DNA of 64,000 bases from Acidobacteriota bacterium (GCA_003223645.1 QHVT01000017.1:62001-126000), one strand, 5' to 3'. Shown: positions 25,857-35,557, numbered from the stretch's first letter. Translations and numbers: made by a program. The notes: generated by a model from the letters alone, not told the origin.

Positions 25857-28076
25857 ATGACCGCCGATCCGCAGATCATCGAGCAGGCGCGCTCCGCCGA
25901 TCCCGACGCGCGGCAGAAAGCCGCGTATCTCGTCGCGCAGTCGACCGACGAGCGGAACCTGCCGCTCATGTTCGAGCTCCTCGGCGACAAGGACTGGCGC
26001 GTCCGCAAGACGATCGTCGACGGCCTCGTGCGCGACGCGCGTCCGATCATCGTCGACGGTCTGCTCAACGCACTGACCGATGCGGAGAACGCGGGCAAGC
26101 GCAATTCATCGACCGAAGCGCTGATGCGGATCGGCGAGCCGGCGATCGCGCCGATCGTCGATCGGCTGCGCGACGAAGCGGACGTCGATGTCCGTCTCTC
26201 ACTCGTCAATCTCCTCGGCGATCTGCGCAGTCCGGAAGGCTTCACGATGCTGCTCGATCTTTTGCAGCGCGATCGCGACATCAACGTCGCGTCGTCGGTC
26301 GTCTCGTCGCTCGGCAAGTATCGCGACGCGTCCGCGCTGCCGCATCTGATGCGCGTGCTGCGCGAGCGCGAAGATCTCTGGCTCAAGTTCCACGTCGTCG
26401 AAGCGGTCGGCGAGATCGGCGACCGTGCCGCGCTGCCGGCGATCCTTCCGCTGTACGCGGAGAAATCGCTGCGCAAGCCGGTGCTCGAGGCGATCGGCAA
26501 GATCGCCGACGTCGGCACCGTCAACTTCCTGTTGCGCGTGATCGCCGACGAAGAGAAGTTGAACCTCACGGCGCTGCGCGCGCTCGTGCGCATCGCAGAA
26601 GCAAGCAAGCCGCGGATCGTCGAACAGACGGAGCGGCATCTCATTCAACACCGCTTCCGCGAGTCGTTTCCGCGCGAGAAAATCGACGCGCTCATCGAGC
26701 ATCTGCACACCACGCCGAAGCGCGAAGTCAAAGCCTTCATCCTCAAGTTCCTCGGCTGGTCCGCCGACGAGCGCGCGCTGCCGGTGCTCATCACGCATCT
26801 CGAACATCCCGACACGTCCGAAGTCGCGGCGCAGGCGCTCATCGACTTCGGTCCCGGCGCGGTGCTGAAGATCCTCGAGGCGTTGCGCAACGCCGAAGAA
26901 GACGAGATCGTCGCGCTGCTGCTGCGCGTCGTGAACGTCGCCGGCAGCAAGGAAGCGATTCCCAGCATCCTCCCGTTCCTCGACCACGACAACTCGATGA
27001 TCCGCCGTCTCGCGATCGAGACCCTCGGCGAGATCCCCGATCCCGCATCGATCGATTACCTGCTCGCGAAGCTCGACGATCCCGACGTCGCGTCGCAGCA
27101 GGCCGCGGTCAACTCGATCTCCGCGCTCGATGTGGCGTTCCCAGAGATCGAGAACGACGTGCTGGCCAAGATCCGCAGACTGCTGCAGTCGCACTCGACC
27201 CCGATCAAGCTCAACTCGCTCTCGGTGTACGTGAACATCCAGGGCGAGGGCTATCACGACGAACTGCTGCTCGCGTCGAAAGACAGCGATCCGACGATTC
27301 GACAGAAAGCGATCTCGCTGATGGGCAAGTTCGGTGAAGACCGATTCGCCGATCAGCTCGTGCTCTCGCTCGCCGACGAAGCGACGTCCGTGCGGCTCGC
27401 GGCGATCAACGCGATCGTGCGCTTGCGCCCGGAAACGGGACTCGAGCCGCTCATCAGCTCCCTCGACGACAACGACATCTGGATCCGCACCGCGGCGGCG
27501 CAGGCGCTCGGCGAATACCGCCATCCCGCGTCGATCGAGCCGCTGATGCGACACCTCACGCACGATCCCGCGCCGGTGCGCATCGCCGTGATCGACGCGC
27601 TCGGCAAATCGGAAGACGCCGACGTGAAAGACGTGCTCTTTCGCTGTCTCGAAGAGCCCGATCCCGAGATTCAGCGCGCGGCCATGCTCGCGCTCGCGCG
27701 CATTCCGGGACGCGATGCCTTCGAGCGTCTTCTCGCCGCGCTCGGCGGCACCGACTGGCGCATTCGCGCCGCCGCCGCGGCAGCTCTGGGTGTGCGCGGC
27801 GATCGCGCCGCGCTGCCCGCGCTGCATCGCGCGCTCGACGACGCCGACACGTACGTGCAGCAGTCCGCGGTCCTCGCGCTCGACAAAGTCGCGGACCGCT
27901 CGTCGTTCCCGTATTTGTTCAAGGCACTCGAAAACGCGGCCATTCTCGACGACGTGTCGGAAGTGTTCGTGCGGCACAAGGAGTTGTATCGCGACCTGTT
28001 GGAAGAGGCGTGGCGGACGGCGGACAGCAGGCGCGAGGTCGTAATCGCAGCGATTCTTGCGGCAATGCATAAGTAG
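25857..28076 (+). CDS. Large HEAT-repeat protein
   Basis: A 739-residue all-helical protein made of about twenty HEAT/PBS-lyase-type repeats with recurring D-x-x-VR and ALG/AIG patterns (GDKDWRVRKTIVDGLVRDA; LDDPDVASQQAAVNSISALD; GGTDWRIRAAAAAALGVRGD). No signal peptide or membrane segment is seen. It has no enzymatic motif and probably acts as a protein-binding scaffold. Its position between a receiver-like gene and cheR suggests a partner in the chemosensory complex. The start is ATG 25857, just after the repeat. Confidence 0.82.
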   Translation: MTADPQIIEQARSADPDARQKAAYLVAQSTDERNLPLMFELLGDKDWRVRKTIVDGLVRDARPIIVDGLLNALTDAENAGKRNSSTEALMRIGEPAIAPIVDRLRDEADVDVRLSLVNLLGDLRSPEGFTMLLDLLQRDRDINVASSVVSSLGKYRDASALPHLMRVLREREDLWLKFHVVEAVGEIGDRAALPAILPLYAEKSLRKPVLEAIGKIADVGTVNFLLRVIADEEKLNLTALRALVRIAEASKPRIVEQTERHLIQHRFRESFPREKIDALIEHLHTTPKREVKAFILKFLGWSADERALPVLITHLEHPDTSEVAAQALIDFGPGAVLKILEALRNAEEDEIVALLLRVVNVAGSKEAIPSILPFLDHDNSMIRRLAIETLGEIPDPASIDYLLAKLDDPDVASQQAAVNSISALDVAFPEIENDVLAKIRRLLQSHSTPIKLNSLSVYVNIQGEGYHDELLLASKDSDPTIRQKAISLMGKFGEDRFADQLVLSLADEATSVRLAAINAIVRLRPETGLEPLISSLDDNDIWIRTAAAQALGEYRHPASIEPLMRHLTHDPAPVRIAVIDALGKSEDADVKDVLFRCLEEPDPEIQRAAMLALARIPGRDAFERLLAALGGTDWRIRAAAAAALGVRGDRAALPALHRALDDADTYVQQSAVLALDKVADRSSFPYLFKALENAAILDDVSEVFVRHKELYRDLLEEAWRTADSRREVVIAAILAAMHK

Positions 28077-28187
28077 GCTCATGGGCTCACAGGCTCATGG
28101 GCTCATAGAAGGGCTCATGGGCTCACAGGCTCATGGGCTCATAGAAAAAACTATGAGCCTATGAGCCCATGAGCCTCTGAGCCTGGT
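28076..28187. repeat. 8-bp-unit hairpin (GGCTCATG type), copy 1
   Basis: Runs of GGCTCATG/GGCTCACA units, duplicated once around AGAA, then the complementary ATGAGCCT units. It lies between the HEAT gene and cheR. Relatives are at 35556-35620 and 39647-39731. Confidence 0.88.
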
Positions 28188-28193
28188 TAATCC

Positions 28194-29045
28194 ATGACTA
28201 CCTTCGGCTTCTCATTGAACCATCACATCGAGCTCCCTGATGACGTCTTCAGGTTGCTCCGTGAACAGATTTATAAACGCTCCGGCATCTGGTTCCACGA
28301 CTCGTCGAAGTACCTCCTGCAGAAACGCCTCTCGCCGCGCGCGCGCGAGCTGAACTTCGACTCGTTCCAGAAATACTTCTACTTCCTGCAATACGACCCG
28401 CGCGCCGACGCCGAGTTCGATCAGATCTTCGACCTCGTCACCACGAACGAGACGTATTTCTTCCGCGAGCCCGCGCAGCTGCAGGCCTTCATCGAGGAAG
28501 TCATCCCCGACGTCCTCTCGCGCAAGTCCGTGAAGAAGGTTCGCATCTGGTCGGCCGGATGCTCGTCCGGCGAAGAGCCGTACTCGATCGCCATGCTGCT
28601 CGACGACGCCGGCTGGTACGAGCACGCCGCGTTCGAGATCTTCGCAAGCGACATCAACCAGTTGGTCCTGCAGAAGGCGCGCAAGGGGACGTATCGCGAG
28701 AACGCATTTCGCGCGACCGACGGGAAACTGCGCGCGAAGTACTTCACCCGCCAGGACGACAATTCCTGGCGCGTCAACGACGAAGTCCGCAACCGCGTCT
28801 CCTTCGGCCGCCTCAACCTCTACGACGAAGCCCGCGTCTTCCTCCTCGGCCACCTCGACATCGTCTTCTGCCGCAACGTCATCATCTACTTCGACGACGC
28901 GTCGAAAAAAGTCGTCGTCAACAACTTCTACAACCGCCTCGTGGACGGCGGGTACCTGTTGCTGGGCCACAGCGAGTCACTGATCTCCTTGTCGGCGCAG
29001 TTCAAGCTGCGGCATTTGAAGAACGACATGGTGTATCAGAAGTGA
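28194..29045 (+). CDS. cheR: Chemotaxis protein methyltransferase CheR
   Basis: A 283-residue CheR. The N-terminal helical domain is at about 15-85 and the SAM-dependent methyltransferase domain at about 95-283. SAGCSSGEEPYSIAMLL is the SAM-binding loop, and FASDINQLVLQKARKG plus LDIVFCRNVIIYFD are the characteristic following blocks. CheR methylates glutamates of chemoreceptors in adaptation, opposed by the CheB encoded at 39744. It carries no TPR extension. Confidence 0.94.
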   Translation: MTTFGFSLNHHIELPDDVFRLLREQIYKRSGIWFHDSSKYLLQKRLSPRARELNFDSFQKYFYFLQYDPRADAEFDQIFDLVTTNETYFFREPAQLQAFIEEVIPDVLSRKSVKKVRIWSAGCSSGEEPYSIAMLLDDAGWYEHAAFEIFASDINQLVLQKARKGTYRENAFRATDGKLRAKYFTRQDDNSWRVNDEVRNRVSFGRLNLYDEARVFLLGHLDIVFCRNVIIYFDDASKKVVVNNFYNRLVDGGYLLLGHSESLISLSAQFKLRHLKNDMVYQK

Positions 29046-29068
29046 GCGCGCTCGCGTGCACGGCGAGA

Positions 29069-29074
29069 TAGAAT
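29069..29074 (+). promoter_or_regulatory. Leaderless -10 element (TAGAAT) for the fic gene
   Basis: TAGAAT ends 6 nt before the ATG at 29081 and no Shine-Dalgarno is visible. The accessory gene has therefore adopted the local start architecture. Confidence 0.55.
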
Positions 29075-29080
29075 TGCACC

Positions 29081-30505
29081 ATGGGGGAAGAAGAACGGCC
29101 GGTAACAATATTCGATGTCCGTCGTGCTGATGCCGAATATCAAAGTTTTCCTTCTTTCCGCGAGTGGGCGAGCTCCACTTCTGTAGATACCGTACGGTGG
29201 GAGCGATATGCTCGGCTTCTCCGGCAGCGTGCCGAGCTAACGCCGGAGTTGTTGAGCCGAGCGCGTAATGTCGCCAAACGTGCAGCAGCCGTCGATACCG
29301 GAGCAATCGAAGGACTCTACGAGGTCGATCGTGGCTTCACATTCTCAGTCGCAATGCAAGTGGCGGCATGGGAAGCGCAATTGGATGCGAAAGGCTCTCG
29401 CGTCCGCACGTTGATCGAGGCGCAACTCAGTGCGTACGACTTCGTGTTGGATTTCGCCACACAAGCGGTTCCGATCGCTGAGGCGTGGGTTCGTACACTT
29501 CATGAAGTGATGTGCCGGGGCCAGGAGACCTATAGTGTGGTTACCGAGGTCGGCGTGCAGGAGCAGACTTTACCGCTCGGCGCGTACAAAGTGCTTCCAA
29601 ATCATGTGCTGAAGAGCGACGGTACGACACACTCCTATGCGCCGGTAGATCTCGTACCGGCTGAAATGCAGCGCTTCTGCCTGGAGCTCCGAAGTACGGA
29701 ATTTACCGCCGCTCATCCCGTCGCTCAAGCTGCTTATGCGCATTATGCGCTAACGGTCATTCATCCTTTTGCAGATGGCAATGGGCGTGTTGCACGTGCA
29801 TTGGCATCTGTTTTTACCTATCGTGCGCTGTCGGTGCCGCTTCTGATCTTGAGCGAACATCGATCCGAATACTATCTGGGCCTGGAAACTGCCGACCGGG
29901 GCGAGTATCAGCACTTTGTCGACTTCACGTTGTCACGAACGCTTGATTCGATCCAACTCGTGTCCGATACGCTCAAAGCCGCCGGCGTGCCGACACCGAC
30001 AGAAGCGGCCGCTCAATTAAAACGAGTTTATCTGACACGCGGTGGTTTTACGCATGTCGAAGTGGACGCGGCAGGCTATCGTCTATTCGATGCCTGTTTC
30101 AGCGAGATCCAGAGGCAAGCCGGAACTTTGACTACCGGCGAGCTATCCATCACCTTTGGCAGTCATCACGGCGCAAACATTACGATCAAGAACCCCGACT
30201 ATCGAGTGCCGCTGAAAGAGGGGCCGCGTCTCGCTCAAATCACACTTCAGACGTTGCCCCCTGCGCAAGTGAAACTCACGCGGCAGATCACATTAGAAGT
30301 TCCGAAGGACTCCGGGAAAGAGGATGACCTCATACTCCGATGCCTCGAAACAGACGAGACTCTCGAGTCTCGAATTACAGAGGCGCATCCGACAGTGACG
30401 GGCACATTGCAGTTACGAATTGGAGTGTTTGTGAACGGGTTTCTCGGCCGCGCTGTCGCCGAATTGGCAGCCATGGCTTCGCGCATTCTCAACAGTAGCG
30501 ATTGA
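29081..30505 (+). CDS. Fic-domain protein (probable AMP transferase) with inhibitory helix
   Basis: A 474-residue protein. The Fic motif HPFADGNGRVAR begins with catalytic His228 and is complete. Thr73-x3-Glu77-Gly78 (TGAIEG) matches the (S/T)xxxE(G/N) inhibitory motif, here placed before the Fic core, as in class II self-inhibited Fic proteins. Fic enzymes transfer AMP or similar groups to hydroxyl side chains. The C-terminal about 170 residues (from TEAAAQLKRVYLTRGGF) have no family I recognise. Codon use looks less GC-biased than in the neighbours (for example TTGTTG, CAATTAAAACG), which suggests transfer. It interrupts the chemosensory cluster after cheR. Confidence 0.88.
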   Translation: MGEEERPVTIFDVRRADAEYQSFPSFREWASSTSVDTVRWERYARLLRQRAELTPELLSRARNVAKRAAAVDTGAIEGLYEVDRGFTFSVAMQVAAWEAQLDAKGSRVRTLIEAQLSAYDFVLDFATQAVPIAEAWVRTLHEVMCRGQETYSVVTEVGVQEQTLPLGAYKVLPNHVLKSDGTTHSYAPVDLVPAEMQRFCLELRSTEFTAAHPVAQAAYAHYALTVIHPFADGNGRVARALASVFTYRALSVPLLILSEHRSEYYLGLETADRGEYQHFVDFTLSRTLDSIQLVSDTLKAAGVPTPTEAAAQLKRVYLTRGGFTHVEVDAAGYRLFDACFSEIQRQAGTLTTGELSITFGSHHGANITIKNPDYRVPLKEGPRLAQITLQTLPPAQVKLTRQITLEVPKDSGKEDDLILRCLETDETLESRITEAHPTVTGTLQLRIGVFVNGFLGRAVAELAAMASRILNSSD

Positions 30506-30514
30506 TTCTTGAAG

Positions 30515-31648
30515 ATGTTCGACGCAATCGTTGGCGGCGTGGGCGGGATGGGCAGCGCAACCGTCTACGAGCTCGCGCGGCGCGGCGCGCGCGTTCTCGG
30601 TCTCGAACAATTCGACATTGCGCACGATCGCGGCTCCTCGCATGGAATGAGCCGCATCATCCGACTCGCGTACGCAGAACATCCGTCGTATGTGCCGCTG
30701 CTACGCCGCTCGTACGAGCTGTGGCACGAGTTGGAGCGCGCGACCGGCGAGCGGCTGCTGATCACGACCGGCGGCATTGACGCCGGAACACCTAACAGCG
30801 AAACAATCGAAAGCTCGCTGCGCTCCTGCGCGATGCACGACATTCCGCACGAAGTGCTCGACGCGCAGCGATTGCACGAGCGCTTCCCCGGCTATCGCCT
30901 TCCCGGCTCGATGGTCGCCGTTTATCAACCCGACGCAGGCTTCCTGCTGCCCGAGCAATGCGTGCTGTCCTATGTCGCCGCGGCTCGAAACATCGGTGCA
31001 GAGATCCGCACGAACGAACGCGTTACCCGCTGGTCCGTCGATGACGGCGTCGTATCGGTCCTAACCGACCTATCGTCCTATCGCGCGCGCAAGCTGATCC
31101 TGACCGTCGGCCCGTGGGCATCGCAACTCGTGCCGGCGCTTCGATCGCTCGCGGTTCCCGAACGCCAGGTGATGTTGTGGACCGAGCCACTGCGACCCGG
31201 GCTCTTCACACCCGACGTCTTCCCGATCTTCAACCTGGAAGCTCCCGAAGGTCGCTTCTACGGATTCCCGATGCACGGCCTGTCGGGCTTCAAGATCGGC
31301 AAATACCATCACCGCCACGAGCGCGTCGATCCGGACCGCGTCGATCGCGAGTGTCATCCCGAAGACGAAGAGGTCCTGCGTGAAGGCGTTGCCCACTATT
31401 TTCCCGACGCGAACGGAGCGGCGATCGCGATGAAGGTTTGCATGTTCACGAACTCGCCCGACGAGCACTTCATCCTCGACACGCATCCCGAACATCCCGA
31501 AGTGTCGATCGCCGCCGGCTTCTCCGGTCACGGCTTTAAATTCTGCGGCGTCGTCGGCGAGATCATGGCGCAGCTCGCGCTGGAGGGCGGCACCAGCCAC
31601 GACATCGGCATGTTCCGATTGCGGCGGTTCACTGCTCAAAATGAGTAG
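30515..31648 (+). CDS. solA: Sarcosine oxidase/N-methyl-tryptophan oxidase-like flavoenzyme
   Basis: A 377-residue FAD-dependent amine oxidase. The N-terminal dinucleotide-binding motif is GGVGGMGSATVYELARRGA, and GSSHGMSRIIRLAY is typical of monomeric sarcosine oxidase/SolA proteins. The Cys in MKVCMFTNSPDEHF matches the cysteine that carries the covalent flavin in that family, and AAGFSGHGFKF is the C-terminal FAD block. It oxidises secondary N-methyl amino acids to release formaldehyde and hydrogen peroxide; the exact substrate is unknown. ATG 30515 is chosen; a TTG at 30509 is possible. It follows the fic gene by 9 bp. Confidence 0.85.
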   Translation: MFDAIVGGVGGMGSATVYELARRGARVLGLEQFDIAHDRGSSHGMSRIIRLAYAEHPSYVPLLRRSYELWHELERATGERLLITTGGIDAGTPNSETIESSLRSCAMHDIPHEVLDAQRLHERFPGYRLPGSMVAVYQPDAGFLLPEQCVLSYVAAARNIGAEIRTNERVTRWSVDDGVVSVLTDLSSYRARKLILTVGPWASQLVPALRSLAVPERQVMLWTEPLRPGLFTPDVFPIFNLEAPEGRFYGFPMHGLSGFKIGKYHHRHERVDPDRVDRECHPEDEEVLREGVAHYFPDANGAAIAMKVCMFTNSPDEHFILDTHPEHPEVSIAAGFSGHGFKFCGVVGEIMAQLALEGGTSHDIGMFRLRRFTAQNE

Positions 31649-31829
31649 ATGCGCACGCTGGCTTTTTTCTCTTCGCAACACAACTCGCCGGACATGAGAT
31701 CACCGTCGCGATTCACGGCAATCGCATCTGCGTTCCGGCGAGCGTGAACGGTCCTAGCCGCTGTCGTAGCTTCTGTCGGTAGGGAAATCTGCTGTCGTGG
31801 CTCTCCTATGTCTGAGGGAGAGCGCACAC

Positions 31830-34010
31830 ATGCAATATCTTTCGAGCGGTCAGGGCTTCGCGCACTTATCTTTGGCGGATCTGCTCCGCGCGCGTGATCA
31901 GTTCCATCCGCACCTCGTTCACAAACACAATGTTGTTGGGACCGCGGTGGGACGGTATCTGATTCGATCGGGTGATCCGCGACCCGACGAGCCCCATGCG
32001 CAGACGCAGTCACGGCCACCACGGACGCTAGAGAACTCTGAGATACGTGACTACTCGTGGCCATGCGTAATTGCTTTTGTGAAGGAATGGGTGGACGACT
32101 CGGAGTTCGGGCGAATCGGTGAGTTGCCGGCATCGGCGTATGTGCCGAAGACGATCTACCTCGATGACGGCAAGGCTGTCCCGGTCTGCGTCGTGCTCGC
32201 GCCGCGAGTCATGACGCCGCCTTTGCCGTTACCGGATCTGCCGCGGTACGAGACGAAAGGATTGTTGCAAGGTGGCGCGCGTGTCACCGCCACGTTGCAG
32301 AAGGTTACGCGGGCAGCGACGATCGGCTGCCTTCTCAGCGATGGCCACAAGATCTATGCGCTCACCTCGCGCCACGTCGCCGGAAAGCCGGGCGAAGTCT
32401 TGAAGAGCGAAAGCGGCGTCACCGTCGGCACGACCTCCGAACTTCAAATCGGGCGTGTGCCGTTCGAGTCGGTATATGCGCCGTGGCCGGGGCGGCACGT
32501 TTTCGTGAATCTCGATGTCGCGCTCGTCGAACTCGAAAACCTTCGCCGCTGGAGCACGGGCATCCGTCAAGTCGGCCCTATAGGGCCGATGGCCGCGCTG
32601 AGCACGTACAACCTGTCGTTGAACATTATCGGCGCGCCGGTGCGGACGTTCGGTGCGGTCAGTGGGCTTCTCGAAGGACGCATCGCTGCTTTGTTCTATC
32701 GATACAAGTCCGTCGGCGGATTCGATTACGTCGCGGATTTCTTGATCGGCTCGCGCACCGATGAGCCTTTGGCGACGCGGCCCGGCGATTCCGGAGCTGT
32801 CTGGGTGTTGGATGTCGCTGACGATGATACGTTGAATGCCCCTATCGCTGTGCAATGGGGAGGCACGGCCCTCGGCACACATGCTATGACGTTCGCTCTA
32901 GCCTCGAATCTGAGCACGATTGCGCGTGAGCTCGACGTAGATGTCTACCGAGGCTCCGACGTAGCCGCATTCGAATATTGGGGACCGGTCGGCCACAGTG
33001 CAATTGGTCAGTACGCGTGCAGTTTCATCGAGAACGAGAATCTCAAACAACTGCTCGAAGCGAATTTTGCAGCAATGGGCAAGCTCGCCAATGTGCCGGA
33101 CGACCATTGGAAGGAAGAGACCAGCACGCACAAGAAGAACGAGGGACCGAATCACTACGCTGACATGGACTATGCTCCCGAGAACGGGAAGTCTCTGGAC
33201 GATCTCACGCAGAGTGAGGCCGGGCTCGATGTTCAGACATGGATCGATTATTACGACCAACTCGGGTGGACGAAGACGAACGAGCGCGGTCTTCTGCCCT
33301 TCCGCGTCTGGCAGTGCTTCAACGAACTGGTGGAGTACATCCGCCAGAAAGACATCGACCGCATCGTTGCAGCGGCGGGCGTGCTCGCGCACTACCCTGG
33401 CGACAGTTGCCAGCCGCTCCATGGTTCCATCTATTCACAAGGCGATCCATTCCGCGATCCCGCCGGCAATCCCGTGTCGATGCGCGGACCGTTCGATCCG
33501 ATTTATGGCGGCGCCAAGAAAGGCACTCCAAAACTGGGCGTGCACAGTACTTACGAGAGCGTCATGGTGAAGGCCAAGGTGCCCCAACTCGAACAAGGGA
33601 TCGAGAAGATCCTGCCGGCGACGCATGGCATGCCTCTCGTGGAAAACGGCCGTGCCGCGGCGTGGCAGACGATCGAGCTGATGCGCCGTACACGCCAACG
33701 GATCGATCCGCTCGAAATGGTCGACACCTATGCAGAGTCGTGGGAGCGTGGCACGCAAACCGGCCAGCACGACGAAGTGAACGACCTTTGGAACAAATAC
33801 GGCGAGCGAACGATCGCGACGATGATCGACGGGTGTAAGACGTTGGCGATGCTGTGGGACAGTGCATGGAAAGCAGGAAACGGTGATGACATCGACGTCG
33901 CCGAGTTAACGGAGCGAGATGAAGAGACGCTCCTGACAACGATCTGCGACGATGATGAGAGATTCTTCACGTCGACGGGACTGGACGCCGTCAAAGATAG
34001 GCTGACGTAG
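31830..34010 (+). CDS. Trypsin-like protease fused to an S1/P1-nuclease-like domain
   Basis: A 726-residue protein in three parts. Residues 1-100 are an uncharacterised N-terminal module (LSLADLLRARDQFHPHLVHK ... GRYLIRSGDP). Residues about 140-385 are trypsin-like, with His182 (LTSRHVAG), Asp229 (NLDVALVEL) and Ser321 (RPGDSGAVW) as the evident triad. Residues about 420-726 resemble zinc-dependent S1/P1 nuclease or phospholipase C, with His521 and Asp525 in LAHYPGDSCQPLHGS, His531 and NHYADMDY upstream. There is no signal peptide, although S1/P1 enzymes are normally secreted. A GAGGGAG lies upstream of the ATG at 31830; GTG 31797 is an alternative. Codon use and position suggest an acquired gene, possibly a conflict or defence effector. 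Confidence 0.7.
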   Translation: MQYLSSGQGFAHLSLADLLRARDQFHPHLVHKHNVVGTAVGRYLIRSGDPRPDEPHAQTQSRPPRTLENSEIRDYSWPCVIAFVKEWVDDSEFGRIGELPASAYVPKTIYLDDGKAVPVCVVLAPRVMTPPLPLPDLPRYETKGLLQGGARVTATLQKVTRAATIGCLLSDGHKIYALTSRHVAGKPGEVLKSESGVTVGTTSELQIGRVPFESVYAPWPGRHVFVNLDVALVELENLRRWSTGIRQVGPIGPMAALSTYNLSLNIIGAPVRTFGAVSGLLEGRIAALFYRYKSVGGFDYVADFLIGSRTDEPLATRPGDSGAVWVLDVADDDTLNAPIAVQWGGTALGTHAMTFALASNLSTIARELDVDVYRGSDVAAFEYWGPVGHSAIGQYACSFIENENLKQLLEANFAAMGKLANVPDDHWKEETSTHKKNEGPNHYADMDYAPENGKSLDDLTQSEAGLDVQTWIDYYDQLGWTKTNERGLLPFRVWQCFNELVEYIRQKDIDRIVAAAGVLAHYPGDSCQPLHGSIYSQGDPFRDPAGNPVSMRGPFDPIYGGAKKGTPKLGVHSTYESVMVKAKVPQLEQGIEKILPATHGMPLVENGRAAAWQTIELMRRTRQRIDPLEMVDTYAESWERGTQTGQHDEVNDLWNKYGERTIATMIDGCKTLAMLWDSAWKAGNGDDIDVAELTERDEETLLTTICDDDERFFTSTGLDAVKDRLT

Positions 34011-34138
34011 TCGATCGTCGGATCCCACGCTGTCTCGGTTTTGAGTCCTGAAATCGAACACTTTCTCAATTTCAGAACGAACCAGCACGCGCGCTTAGAG
34101 AGAGATTCGTTGGCGTACCGCTTGCGCCAGGGCCGCGC

Positions 34139-35557
34139 ATGTCGTTAGACGTCCTCCTTCGCAAGGCAGCCGACGCGGGCGGGAGCGAGATTCATCTCGC
34201 GTCGTCGCGCCGCATCATGATCGTCACGCCGGACGGTGAGCGCGAGATGCGCGGGCCGGAGGTGACGCCGCAGATGATCGATCAGTTCATCGCGCCGGTC
34301 GTTTCCGCGGCCGCGCGCGACGCGCTCGCGGCCGGGCATGCGGAGTGGACGGTGCGGCATCAGGAGTTGGGGCAGATCCGCGTCGTTGCCGATCGTGAAG
34401 TGGATGCCGCCAGAGCATCGTTTTATCTCATCAAAGGCGAAGCTCTTCGGAACGCCTTCGAAGGCGCGCCGGAGGCGCACACCACTCCCGGCATCGACTC
34501 GCTCTTCCGGCAGATGGTCGAGCTGAAAGCGTCCGACCTGCATCTCTCCGCCGGATTCGTTCCGATGATTCGTCACGATGGCGAGATGAAGCCGCTGCCG
34601 CATCGCAGCGCGCTCGGCGCGGCCGACGTCGAACGTTTGGTCTGGTCGATCGCGCCCGATCGCAATCGCGAAGAGTTCGCGCGGCGGCACGACACCGACT
34701 TCGCGTACGAGCTCGAAGGCGTCGCGCGATTCCGTTGCAACGTCTTTCTCGATCGCAAGGGCATCGGCGCGGTGTTTCGCGTCATCCCTTCGAGGATCAT
34801 CACGGCCGAGGAGATGGGGCTGTCGAAAGAGATCCTCGACTTGTGCTTTCTGTCGAAGGGACTCGTGCTCGTCACCGGACCGACCGGCTCCGGCAAGTCG
34901 ACGACCCTCACCGCGCTCATCGACCACATCAACCGCCACCGCACCGATCACATCATCACCATCGAAGATCCGATCGAGTTCGTGCACGAGAACAACAAGT
35001 GTCTCGTCAACCAGCGGCAGATCGGGGAGCATACCGACTCGTTCAAGGACGCGCTCCGCGCGGCGCTGCGTGAAGATCCCGACATCGTGCTCGTCGGCGA
35101 AATGCGCGACCTCGAGACGATCGCGATCGCCGTCGAGACCGCGGAGACAGGGCATCTCGTCTTCGGCACGCTGCACACGTCATCCGCCGCGACGACCGTC
35201 GACCGCATCATCGATCAGTTCCCGGCCGATCGTCAGGAACAGATCCGCTCGATGCTCGCGTCGAGCCTGAAGGGCGTAATCAGCCAGATGCTCTGCAAGA
35301 AAATTGGCGGCGGACGCGTGCCGGCGATGGAAGTGCTGATCGGCACACCGCCGATCTCGAATCTCATCCGCGAGTCGAAGATCTTTCAGATCCCGTCGAT
35401 CATGCAGACGTCGAAGAAACACGGGATGTGTCTGATGAACGACTCGCTCCTCGACCTCGTGCGCCGCGGCGTCGTCGAGCCGCGCGAGGCGCACGCGAAA
35501 GCGGTCGACAAGCAGGGACTGCTGGGGATGCTGAACAGCAGCGGAATCGAGATGTAG
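34139..35557 (+). CDS. pilT: PilT-type pilus retraction ATPase with duplicated N-terminal domain
   Basis: A 472-residue hexameric ATPase. The classic PilT core starts at about residue 117 (LFRQMVELKASDLHLSAGFV). Walker A GPTGSGKSTTL, Asp box TIEDPIEF, Walker B PDIVLVGEMRD, His box GHLVFGTLHTSSA and a C-terminal ISNLIRESKIFQI close to the PilT AIRNLIRE motif are all intact. The first 115 residues (LLRKAADAGGSEIHLASSRR) look like a degenerate extra copy of the PilT N-terminal domain. Usual PilT is about 345-370 residues. It retracts type IV pili in twitching motility and so links the che genes to pilus-based movement. Confidence 0.9.
   Translation: MSLDVLLRKAADAGGSEIHLASSRRIMIVTPDGEREMRGPEVTPQMIDQFIAPVVSAAARDALAAGHAEWTVRHQELGQIRVVADREVDAARASFYLIKGEALRNAFEGAPEAHTTPGIDSLFRQMVELKASDLHLSAGFVPMIRHDGEMKPLPHRSALGAADVERLVWSIAPDRNREEFARRHDTDFAYELEGVARFRCNVFLDRKGIGAVFRVIPSRIITAEEMGLSKEILDLCFLSKGLVLVTGPTGSGKSTTLTALIDHINRHRTDHIITIEDPIEFVHENNKCLVNQRQIGEHTDSFKDALRAALREDPDIVLVGEMRDLETIAIAVETAETGHLVFGTLHTSSAATTVDRIIDQFPADRQEQIRSMLASSLKGVISQMLCKKIGGGRVPAMEVLIGTPPISNLIRESKIFQIPSIMQTSKKHGMCLMNDSLLDLVRRGVVEPREAHAKAVDKQGLLGMLNSSGIEM

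Noticed and set aside
30515-31648. SolA-like flavoenzyme as the LodB partner of the LodA-like gene
   Set aside because: Its motifs, including the covalent-flavin Cys, fit monomeric sarcosine oxidase/SolA rather than LodB, and three kilobases with two genes separate the two.
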